Assembly (NCBI RefSeq): GCF_032854445.1
Contig: NC_088300.1
Span: forward strand, 58,316,984-58,380,983
Direction: 5' to 3'
DNA: 64,000 bases
Origin: Liolophura sinensis
Lineage: Eukaryota > Mollusca > Polyplacophora > Chitonida > Chitonidae
Shown: one piece after another, positions 23,355 through 35,700 of the stretch
How positions within the stretch are numbered: position 1 is the first letter of the stretch
How the letters are laid out: each line of letters starts with the position of its first letter
Translations under genes and position numbers: made by a program
The notes under the pieces: generated by a model
Seen by the model: only the letters and a program-made list of their open reading frames with translations
The model's database searches: none
What the model was told of the DNA's origin: nothing

Positions 23355-26300
23355 AGGTTTGTGGTCGGAATTCACACCGATAGCGGTGCATAAGATGTGT
23401 ATTGTACGACTCCGAGATGTCTACAAACATACATGCTCAAAGGTATGTGAATATGTATACGTATACATGTGAAATCCTTAGCCTATCGAAATTGGTAACT
23501 TATCTGAGAACAGCTTACGCGCTTTTATTTGAATATATTTATATAAATTTGAAGTCATATTTGTGTACAAAATGACCTTGATCGATGGCGAACAAGCTCG
23601 CTGGAGATCACTTGTCTTCCATGAACATGGTTTACATGCGCATGTGATACATGTGAGCTAGCAGCCAATAGCTCACCAAAAGTTGGTGGTTCATCAGGGC
23701 CTATCCATTTTCCATCCTGCACCAATAAAACTGGTGAACACAAGTGAAATATCCTTGAGTGTATGGCCCTCCAACATGATCTGGACGAGAACTCACCTCG
23801 ATTGCACACAGTCATTTGCACGTGCCCCCACTTACCCACTCGGCCACATAGGTCCCCATCCTAATTATTAGAAATCTTTATTTATATTTGATTAGATTTT
23901 TACCTAGTAGTTAAAAATGTTAAGCCCATATCAAACTGCTTCATGCGTTTGTATTTTTGTTGAGTATATTTATTTTAGAACACAGTGGGTGGTCAAATGT
24001 AATCATTGATGATATGGAATAAAAACCAATTAATTCGGCTGCATTAAATATCATACATGCACGGTGCAAATATTTGAAATTAGTTAACAATCCAATGACC
24101 TAAGCATGCTGTGAAAAATTGTAGATAGGCGTACAGATATTTCGGTGATCCTATACAAACAGAAAAACCTAAATTATACCCCAAGGCTCTTGACTGGATT
24201 AAAGTTTGATATGCTAGCTGTAGCTCGGCGCATGTATTCTGTTACCAGGCGGACTGCTGGGTTGAAGTTTGGTCTGTCTTGGGCAGGTATAGTATGACTA
24301 CGAGCATGTACAGAGCGAGAGGTGTGGCGCTGTGACACAGAATACATTAACCCCGGGATCAAAGAGACTACAGTACCCAAGTCAGCTTAGCACAAGGGGG
24401 CGGGGCTCATATATTATGCACATATATAATACAGCTAACATAGAGCACATTAAATCTGCACAAAAGACGGTTGTAAACATCCCATAACGATATTTTTTTG
24501 TTATCTTCCTGTATAATGTTGAACAGCATGGCCTACTTTATCGTGGCTTATTACGACCATTATAGAAATCCACTTGAAAACGTACATGAGACTATTCGTA
24601 TAAACTTATGTGTGTAGTTGAAGATCTGCTGATCAGTCACTGAAAATTTTATGAGAAATCACTAAAATTGCTGGAACAAACAAGACCAGAAGTTTTTGCG
24701 TTTTATTCTATCTATCCATGTAATTGCACAAATAGTAGCAAATTGTACACCAACTACAGAATTGATTCTGTTTAACTGGTGTTAGAGATAGGCAAGACAA
24801 TTCTATACCAAGCCTAAGCTGAATTTTGGGTATGGCAGATGTATTCAAGCGTGACCAAAGCAGCACAGTTTAACCCTTTTTCCACTGTCAGCCAATCAGC
24901 ATGGATTCCTTTAAGCAGGATTAGGGGAAAATGCGGTGATGCTAATTGCAATATATTAGAGGTCACTGATCTAGAATTACTCGAAATACGTGTTGTCATC
25001 ACATTTAACATACAATAGCACTGTTATAAAAATGCCAAGATCACCGTCGTTAGATTGGTCATACCGATCTAAAGAGTTTATCGATATCGTAACGTATTAA
25101 TAATCAAGTCGAAAGATATCAATTGTATAAAATTGCGATCTTTCCTATTTTCATCCAACTAGAAATCGACGAGTTGAATCAACAAAAATGAAAATCGCAT
25201 ACACCGTTACATTACATTTTACATCAAACTAAGGTTATTCCAATCGTTCATGGTTCAGTACAGACTTTCACAGATTTTCCTCGTCATTTTAGACTGAGGA
25301 ATTTTGTACACGCAAGTCTCTTAAAGTTTATAATGCATTTCTATGTGTTTATATATTTCAGTCTACTTCATCAGTGCTATAGAATTGCTCGCTTTTGTTT
25401 TAAGTGTATAAAATACCGAACATTAACTGCAGTTTAAAGGCACGATGTGTCGGAGAAAATGGGATTTTCATTTGTATGTTTTTGTTTTAAGCAGCTGAAG
25501 ATGTTTACCGTTATGATATCCCTCGATTAGTTCACTGGCCATTTTTACAAAAAAACTTTCGTCTACACAGGTTGAATGCAACTAAGGCTGCTAAGTTCAG
25601 AATAGCCCTCCAGTGCCACTTTTACTTTAACAACGTTGTCTTCTGTATATAACACTGTATATTTGCCTACTTGTTACTCATTCTTGAAAATGGTTTAACT
25701 TAAACCGAAATATTGAATCATATTTAGCTCTGCGTCATTTGTTGTCATTTGCCATAGGACTATTTTTTGTGAAACTCATCAGTGGAAATGGAAATACTTT
25801 CAGTTTCTTGTTGACGTGTTGATACCCTGTCAAGAGTAAATTTATTATAATTTTAGATATAGAATGAAAGTTATAGTTGCGGTTGTTAAAACAAATATTT
25901 GGAAATAACTATGTTACTGTTATATTGGCTAATTCGGCCAGATTTACTCAATCAAAGAAGCAATCAATCAATCAATCAATCAATCAGTGGCTAGTGAAAA
26001 TTTTTTTATAGGATCGCGCTGAGTTATTAAACTGGGATGCTGAGGAAGTTTGGGCCATTCACATACGGTCTTTATTCATTGACTGATCTTTAAAACCAGG
26101 TGCACACGCTGGGAAAATTTCACCAAAATTGAGGTCTCTGTCTTCGTTTTGCTGAACGTGAAGGCCGACGTCTCCTCCGCGTTTATCCGGCACTTGTATT
26201 AGCATTCTCCTGCATTAATTGTACCCGTGGGCAGCTGTTGCCACGCCTCCTAAATGCACCTGGACATCTCCTGTTAAACCTTGCGCACATAGTCGTAGAT

Positions 26301-26741
26301 TGAACTATCAGTAAACAATTGGTAGCCAATTTATAAAATACGACATATTCGAGAAAAAAAACATGTGTGATAGTAATTGTTTGTGTTTATCTGTATACAG
26401 TTAGTTAAAGTTGAATATGTGCATCTTATGGAAAGACTTATTGGAGATACAACATAGCATAGTATTGTTGAATTTTGAGGGAAGTTTTAGACTTAATCCA
26501 TTCTCTGTCATGTGCCGTCGTTCCTGGGTCACGTGTTCACAGTGTCGCATTACTCTAACTTAGTTGTCGTAACGCCCCCTGTACCTGGCGGCGTAGCACC
26601 TGTAGATACCTATCATAGGCTTACTCCTAGATACCCCAGGGGTAGAAGAAGTTAAGAAGTGTTAAGCTCAACAGCCGGAGAGGTTTGGTATACTTAGGTA
26701 TCCTGATCGGTGGGTGATAGGGATTTGGCACAATTTTACAG

Positions 26742-26767
26742 GTGTACTGGTTTGATCAGCCTCCAAA
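26742..26767 (+). promoter_or_regulatory. Possible short 5' UTR exon start of M13-B
   Basis: TTTTACAG ends at 26741, only 26 bp before the ATG, and is followed by GTGT as in M13-A. It is compatible with a 3' splice site joining an upstream leader exon that I could not locate. Confidence 0.35.
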
Positions 26768-29700
26768 ATGTCCGACAAAACTCCGATAGAGCCGTCGGCT
26801 AATTATGGAGGCGGTTTCAGCCTGGGACAGATCTCCTGTAAGATGAGAGAGATGCTCATTGCCATTGGACTCGTCGTCATCATTGTCATGAGCCTTGTTT
26901 TCGTCGCACTGTACTCAACGGCAGCCAAATCTGGTGACGATAACAGTAACGGGGGTGTGACAGCCGCCCAGCACCTCGGTACTACCCCGACCCCCGATCC
27001 TCGCACCTGCAACACTGCCGGATGCCTGCAGGCCGTAGGATATGCGCGCTGGCTGATGAACGTCTCCATAGACCCCTGTGAAGACTTCTACACGTACGCC
27101 TGTGGTCAATGGCCCAACAGGTACCCGTTAGAGCCCGATTCCTACAGGAGTTCAGTCACAACAAACATATTCAAAAACAACCAGAAGAAAATTCTCAGTA
27201 TATTGAGCACAGATGTCAAGCGAGATATGCCGTGGGCTGCGGAGAGAAAGGCGAAGGACCTCTACATGTCCTGTATGGATGACTACGGCAGGATGGCGGT
27301 GGGGGGAAACGCCTTAATCAGCAAGGTTCTAGAGCAGATCGGCGGCTGGGCCTTGGTGCACAATCTACCTACTAACTGGAACATCCTGAACGCCATCGAG
27401 AAAGTCCACGTTGACTTCTGGACAGACGTGCTGTTTAACGTATATGTTGGCTCGGACTACACATTCGGCTATAGATTCAGGATTCCAATTATAACGGTAG
27501 GCTATTGGAAGATTCAAGTTACTCAATATATCTGAGAATCAGTAAAATTTTCTGCTTTTCTTCCTGAGTCAGTACATAGGAATATATACATGTAGCTCTT
27601 CAGTTATAGGATTGAATTATAATTGCCAGAGAATAACATCACACCCTTAACGTCGGTATGACCATTATATCGAAAATTGCCTTTGTTCAATTTTTACCTT
27701 AATATGATACATCCAAGAAAATTTAAACTATACATTCATAAGAGAAGTCATTTTATACTATACATTCATAAGACAAGTCATTTTATACTATACATTCATA
27801 AGACAAGTCATTTTATACTATACATTCATAAGACAGGTCATTTTATACTATACATTCATAAGACAAGTCATTTTATACTATACATTCATAAGACAAGTTA
27901 TTTTATATGATACATCCAAGTAATTTTATACTATACATTCATAAGACAAGTCATTTTATATGAAACATCCAAGAAATTTTATACTATACATTCATAAGAC
28001 AGGTCATTTTATACCATACATTCATAAGACAAGTCATTTTATACTATACATTCATAAGACAAGTAATTTTATACCATACATTAGTAAGACAAGTCATTTT
28101 ATACTATACATTAATAAGACAAGTTATTTTATATGATACATCCAAGTAATTTTATACTATACATTCATAAGACAAGTCATTTTATACTATACATTCATAA
28201 GACAAGTAATTTTATACCATACATTAGTAAGACAAGTCATTTTATACTATACATTCATAAGACAAGTCATTTTATATGAAACATCCAAGTAATTTTATAC
28301 TATACATTCATAAGACAAGTAATTTTATACCATACATTCATAAGACAAGTCATTTTATACCATACATTAGTAAGACAAGTCATTTTATACTATACATTAA
28401 TAAGACAAGTTATTTTATATGATACATCCAAGTAATTTTATACTATACATTCATAAGACAAGTCATTTTATATGAAACATCCAAGTCATTTTATTTTATA
28501 CATTCGTGAGACAAGTAATTTTATATGATACATCCATGTAATTTTATACTATACATTAATAAGACAAGTAATTTTATATGATACATCCAAGTATTGTTAT
28601 ACCATACATTCATAAGACAAGTAATTTTATATGATGCATTCAAGTAATTTCATGCGATATATGCACATAATTTTGTACTTTACATCCAAGTGATTTTTCA
28701 GATTTCCAGCGGTGGTCTTGGTATGGGATATTACAGCTATTACTTGAGAAGTTATTACAATAAGGTAAACATTTACTTTGACCAGTAATAAAGTAAACAT
28801 AAACTTTATAAAACGAAACAACAAACTTGCACAATATAAAAAATAAACTTATGAGTTTACTTCTATTTTACATTATTAGTGGTTGCCTCCCCGCAACATA
28901 ATGATAATAATAAAAAAAGAAAAACGTCTTGCAACGCACTGCAGTTTAATTGTCTCTAATTCACAGATGGAAGTAATATATGTGATACGGCACGCAGATG
29001 GTTTATGTGACTTTCTTATTTTATAGACAAGAACTGATTACCAGGCTTACATGCGCAATGTGGCCAAGCTTCTGCTCAGGGACGCGGGTGTGACTCCAGG
29101 GACTGATTTCGACAACAGAACTAATACATTTGTCAATGACGTGATGAGTTTCGAAACGGACTTGGCAAATGTAAGAACTGAATTATATCAACTTGTACTT
29201 AATTATCTGCTAATCGATGTTAATGTGTGTTGACGGAGGAATTTACACAGCGATGTAACATCCTCGTGCATGTGGTTTCATTGCACTAGCTGTAATACGA
29301 CAATGTAAAAGTGATGCCGACACGACATAAATGTAATGTGAAGAGCTATCAATTTATTTCACCGATACAAATATTACTTATTTCATAAATATACATAAAT
29401 GCTTCATATCTCATTATGCACCTTGTATATCTTTCTTTCGAAGATTCGTGGTGACTAAGAGGTCTAATGGATCTAATTATTCGTGGTTCAGTAACCCCTG
29501 GTCATTGAGTTCGAATCCCGATTCTGTCAATTCAGCCGCGGCGTTAAGTCTCATGAGAACTGAGTAAAGCGCTGTGCTGTGGCTCTTACAGTGCTCTATC
29601 TATATGTTTCTACGTCCGTTTTCCTGCACGGCCGCCCTCTTTATATATTTTCTTATATGTTTGCATTGAATCAGTGTGTTCTACTCTTAACTCACGGTGG

Positions 29701-32700
29701 GTTGGACATATTACATTTATGTATAAGTATTATCACTTCATTCTTCATAAACACTGCTTCTATTGTTTATTTATTTATTTATTTCATTGGTGTTTTACGC
29801 CGTTCTCAAGAATATTTCACTTATACGACGGCGACCAGCACTATAGTGTGAGGAGCAGCGCCCGGGGGAAATCCACTACCATCCGCAGGTTGCTGCAGAC
29901 CTTCCCATTTACGGCCGGGGAGGAAGCCAGCATAAGCTGGACTTGAACTCACAGAGAGTTTCTATTGTTATTACAACTGGCACATGCACCAATGTTTACG
30001 TTGACCAATTATGTTCCACTTTTAACTTACCTTACCTTCTATGTTGTATGCAAAATACGTTCTATCCTGCAAGCTACTGCTACGAATGTTCTGTGTTTGC
30101 ATCACTTAAATATATTTTACTTTCAAGTTACCTTGGGTTATATAGATACATATTCGATGTGTATGCATAAAAATACATTCGTTTGTTAATGCAGCTAGAA
30201 TCAGTACTTTACATGTATTACCTTTATGTATTCAATTACGTAGTATCTACGTTTTCTTCTGCCTGTCAGATCACAATGAATTCGCGGTACTCCTACTCCT
30301 CAAGTGGTCACATGAGTCTGGCAACACTGAACAACCAAACTGGGAACATCGTGAGTAGCACAGACCGAACAACGGCATCACTGAACTTTATCTACCATAC
30401 ATGGCTTTAACTTATACTGGATGGTAAAATTCACACGAGTCTCTGTGATCAGTTAGACATAATGAAAATGGGGTCTTTTTTTATCTATTACAAATTGTTA
30501 AATTGGCAATTCCTTGCGGTAAAACTGATAATTTCCTTTTTTTGGTCTTTCGTAATAAGAAAAGGCGGCTTTCGCTTCTACTGGATGTTAAACTTGGTAA
30601 TTAAATGTGTGGTGTTGGTCATATGGGGAAAGAAGTGTTTTTTGTTTAAAACAAATTATAATGAATACTGCCAGGCTGTTCATTTGGGGATCTATATATC
30701 TATGCTGAATGATACAATTGTTGATTCATTGTGTTTGGTTAGTCACATGAACAAAGGGAGGGCTTTTTTGACTGATCATTTGGGCATTGTGTTTGGTTAG
30801 TCATGTGAGCAGAGGGAGGTGTTTTGTTTGGCTGGTCATTTGGACAATGTGTTTGGTTAGTCATATGAACAAAGGAGGTTTTTTGTTTGGCTGGTCATTT
30901 GGGCAATGTGTTTGGTTAGTCAAATGAACAAAGGGAGGATTTTGGTTTGGCTGATCAGTTTGGCAATATGTTTGGTTAGTCATATTAGCAAAGGGAGGTT
31001 TTTTGTTTGACTGGTCATTTGGCAATTGTGTTTCGTTAGTCATATTTGCCAAGTGAGACTGCTATGTAAACGTTGAAATGCACTGGTTATTCTGACTTAG
31101 AGTAGACTTTTGTAAATATTTGATAGTAAAATTAGTAGTCTAATTTCTTGCGTATGATTTGTTATACAGACAAAGAGCTGTTTTGTCTTTTATTTCTGTC
31201 GCATGCTAATATTTGTAACGCCTTGTGTTTGCCGGTGGGTTAATTGGGTGTACCGATTCTATTCAAATGAACGGTGAAACGAGAAAACAAATCCTTGTTA
31301 CTGTTGCACAACTATCACGCATGAAGCATATACCAAGGTCAGGTAGAGATTTTTCATTCTAAATCATTTTTTCCATGCTGCCTAGTGAAGTGCTGATATT
31401 TTATATTATTAAATGATTATAACTATATAACACTATCATCAATGAGGCAACAAAAAAACAAATGCATTCACTGGCATCAAAAACACCATTCTGATAGAAA
31501 TTTAACGTAAGCATATCCTTAAGTGTCTTGTATTTAATACCGGCTAGACAGTGTATTTGTCTCATTTTGTTAGTGCTCTCCTGCGGGTGTTTTGACTATC
31601 TTCAGGTGGACTGGGTGTCTTTCATGAAATACCTGTTTGACAAGGCTATAATCACAGAGGATACTATTGTCAATGTTCGGAGAAGTGGCTACCTGGATAA
31701 AATAGCACAGATGATTAAAGATCTACCGGATAAAGACAGAAACAGGTAGCTAGTCTACAACCAGATATCTATATACCAATCCAAACCTAATAATGAATCC
31801 AACGCACTTCTCTTATTGTAACTAAGGACAAGCTCAAATAGTTTAATATTTCAATGGTTGTTTGCAAGCAAGCTAAGAATCCAAATACCAACGCAATGTT
31901 TTACTCATTGTGAGTGCGTGTCGGTGATAGAGTTGTGTTTCCGAAATTTATTTGGATAACTTTAATTTGAAGGTAAAATACAGTTAAAGACACTTAGGTC
32001 CCGCTCCGTGTACTTTCCAGACGATTATACAGAAGGACAAAGAATTTGATTGGCTTCGATCACAGGAATAGCGACACAAATTAAAAGATTCTGTATGGTA
32101 ATAGATGGCAATCGTCCGACCCAGTGTCCCTCTATTCCAAATTTATATATCTTTTTGTGTTCTTCAATATTTTCTGCAGAAAATTAAACAATTATTTCGT
32201 CTGGCAAATAGCGGTGAAGTATGCAAAGGATTTGTCATACGAGTACATTCATGCCCGGAAACAGTACTACACGGACCGATATGGAACCCGCGAGTTTCAA
32301 AGCCCGGAAACCTACTGCTTTAACTACGTCAAGAGCAGCATGTCGGACGCTGTCAGTCACGTTTTCATCATGGATCACTTCGCTGACAAAAATAAGGAAA
32401 AGGTTTGCTTCCTTAATATATTAATTTATTTATTTGATAGGTATTTTACGCCGTACTCAATAATATTTCACTTATACGACAGCGGCCAGCATTATGGTGG
32501 GAGGAAACCGGACAGAGCCCGGGGGAAAACCACGACCATCCGCAGGTTGCTGCAGACCTTTCTTAATATAGCTGGAGAGTTTACCTTTAGATGAAATCAG
32601 GAAGATGTTCTGGGTATAATGAGGCTCAACAAAGAATCGTAATAAATACGACCTTCTAGTTGAGCACACGTAATATATGTACAAGCAACACTGATTGATT

Positions 32701-35700
32701 TCATAAAAGTCACAATAGATAATCCGTTAAACCATGTAAAATTGCGTTTCCTTACGTGTTCATGAGATGTGTTTTTCTCTTGCGATATTTATTTTTAGCT
32801 GTGGATTATCATGAGGCTTCACAGTGATGTTAGTTCAAATGTTAACAACTAAAACCATTAAATTTCTTCTTGAAAGGTGACAGAGATTGCCTCGTACGTC
32901 AAACAGGCAATAATCGACGGCGTTGACCAGATGAACTTCATGGACAAAGACACGAAAGCATACGCAAAGAAGAAGGTCAGAAAGATGTCGTAATGTGAAA
33001 TTATTAGATCGAAATATTAATACCGAACATACGTCAAATTAGTTGTAAGTTGAATTTGGCTGGATAAAAACCCTTAAAATTTTGATAGAATGGTTTTACA
33101 GACACGATGTTTCTTCCACAAGTAAATCCTGTTCATGATTGTCCTACCCGTTTTTTATTTTATTAATGTTTATACCGGTCTATTTTTGTTCAATGTTCCT
33201 CCGAACTGTGTCCAATATGTTTGCATATTATCTATAAGGAATAGAACAAGGCCTTTAAAAAGTAAATGGGGCTTTTACTCTCGCCTAACGTATTAATATA
33301 CATAACTGTCATTCTGTTGTCATCACAAGCATCGGGAGAATGCTGTAAGCACTTTGATACTCAGCATAATATCTAGACATTCTTCAAGCAAGGCTCTCAC
33401 AAAAGCCTTGTCTTTAATCTACTGTGTTCCAGATATACAGCAAAAGATTTCTATTATTTACTGTTTTAGCTCTCATACACAGACGACAGTATTGGGTACC
33501 CGGACTGGATGATGGATTCAGATGCCGTGGACCTCATTTACTACCCGGTAAGTTATTAATAAACTAAAGTTCTAGTTCCGTCACATGGGATACTAGGCTG
33601 AATATTTTAAAATAAAATGAACTAAACCTTTCAAAACACATTAGAAATATACTTTAAAAAAAAAAACAACCATACAGTTCAATCATATAGTTAAATAAAC
33701 GTTTAAATTAAAAGTTAAGCCGTCCAATTTATACAATTATTAATTTATTTAATTATATGTCTCAAGAAATTTTTTCCCTTAAACGATAGTGGTAAGTTTT
33801 ATGGGTCAAAGAATTAAGAGAGTTCGTGGTAAACCACTAACCTTTGGCCAGTTACCAACGACCTTTCCCACATGTGACATAATAATATTGGTGGAAGACA
33901 AGTAGTTTTCAATGAACGTAAGACTACTCAAACGGCGATATGCGCATCGTCAACCAATTATTGTTAGCAGGCTCCCGCGAACAATGAGCGTGGGGAAACA
34001 GTTAACCGCAAAGTCACCTGTTCGATATTTATTGTCATATGTTTATGCGCCGAAACAGACATTCAACCAGTAAGGACGTTCCAGGTAAAAATTCGCAAGG
34101 CCAATTCTCAAACTTACATATAACACAAACAACCAAAGAACTAAAGAAGAATATATAGTACGAAAACAGGACAGAATCATGCAAAGAGATGCAGAAAGAT
34201 GACACATCTAGACATTAAGCCTACGTAGAGGTATAAATGCTCGAATGAACGAATGATTATGGCTTAACGCCACGTTGGCAATATTTCAGCCATACTGTGG
34301 CGAGATATGTGCTTGAAGTATACACATCAATTGTTTTCCTTTGCTTTTCAGTTGAATATAACCAGCGGAGATTACTTTCAGAATGTCCTGAATATTAATA
34401 AGTACGACAAAGTGGATATGAATAACAGATACTTACAAATTGACGGTGAAACCCACTTATCCTGGCACGGGAACACCTATAACAGTTATATGTACCTGTA
34501 TCAAATGTGGAATGAGCTGATCGCCCCGGCTGGTCTACTACAGAGTCCGCTATATGACTACAACAGCCCGCACTATGTCAACTTCGGAGCCATCGGCTCC
34601 ATGTTTGGCAACCGTTATTTGGACGCCATCGACAGGACAGGTAAATTAAAATGATATGATATAGTAACTATTTGTTTATGTGAGTATTGTGAGTATTCAA
34701 ACAGTTTACGCCTATGTAACTGCGGTCACGATGATGGTGTAGGAAATCAGACCGAGCCAAGGAGGAAGCCAATGATCACCAATAGTCCAGACGTTTGATC
34801 CAATTGACGTAAGATGTTACAACAGGGGAGATAACAAGGGCCTAGGTACTTAATTATGCTTAATTACAAGGCACTTAGACTTCACGTCCTCCGTCGCGTC
34901 AAGTCAAGAGCTTTGTCAGGCACCTAGTGATTGTCGGTGATTTACTCCTCCACCCAAATAGTGGAAAATTCTTGAGTACGTGTTAAAGGGTTACAATCAA
35001 TCGATTAGTCTGTCAATCAATGATCAGTTCATATATCTGAAAATTTATTTTTTTCTAAGCTTTTCTTTTATTGGTCAGGTTCAATATACGGATACCACGG
35101 TGAGCGACTGATGGACCCACTTTACAGATACAGGTACAAGAGATGGTGGAGTAACTCTACAACCTACAAGTTCAACAACGCTACAGCGTGTTTCTCCGAC
35201 TTCTACGTTAATAAAACAGCCGGCTCGTATATCGACGACGACGGAAACGTTGTTGATGTAAAGTACATTTTTTCTGCTTGTACTCATACCAGCCAGAGGA
35301 TCCCGCAAAGCCAATTCTGACTTAAGTCAAAATTTATAAGGCGATTTTAAAGCTTTTTGGGGGTCCCAACAATTGAGGAGTTTCACCACCTCATGTAAGT
35401 TGTCTTAAGATAAATGCGTGCAAATTTATCCTTCCAGTACCAAAAACTAAGCACTGTGAAGACGTTTTAAATTTTGGCTTAAGTTAGATATGGCTTTCTG
35501 GAATCGAACCAAGATCCGTTCCAAGATTTGTATCTAATCTAAACTGATTTTAACTTCCATAACTATACATTTAAAAGACATATGCTACCACGGTAGTTAC
35601 AATCAACATAGTCTGTGATCGCATTTTGGAACGGGGACCATGACCACATACGAAACAACATTCTGTCAAAATTTTTAGGTACCTGTTGTAATCAAAATAG

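Larger units (their letters stand above)
21700..26741. other. Intergenic region between M13-A and M13-B
   Basis: No exon was recognised. It holds the M13-A 3' end, two minisatellites (22068-22256 and 22915-23354), a possible degraded SINE tail near 23720-23770 and a short AATC repeat at about 25964-25987. The proximal M13-B promoter must lie at its right end. Confidence 0.5.

Noticed and set aside
27677-27910. 77-codon frame with HFILYIHKTS repeats
   Set aside because: This is a product of the 30-bp array in intron 1 of M13-B.
30861-31052. Minus-strand frame with repeating TNQTxCPNDQPNKKPPF peptides
   Set aside because: It is a translation of the 58-60-bp array in intron 4 of M13-B.
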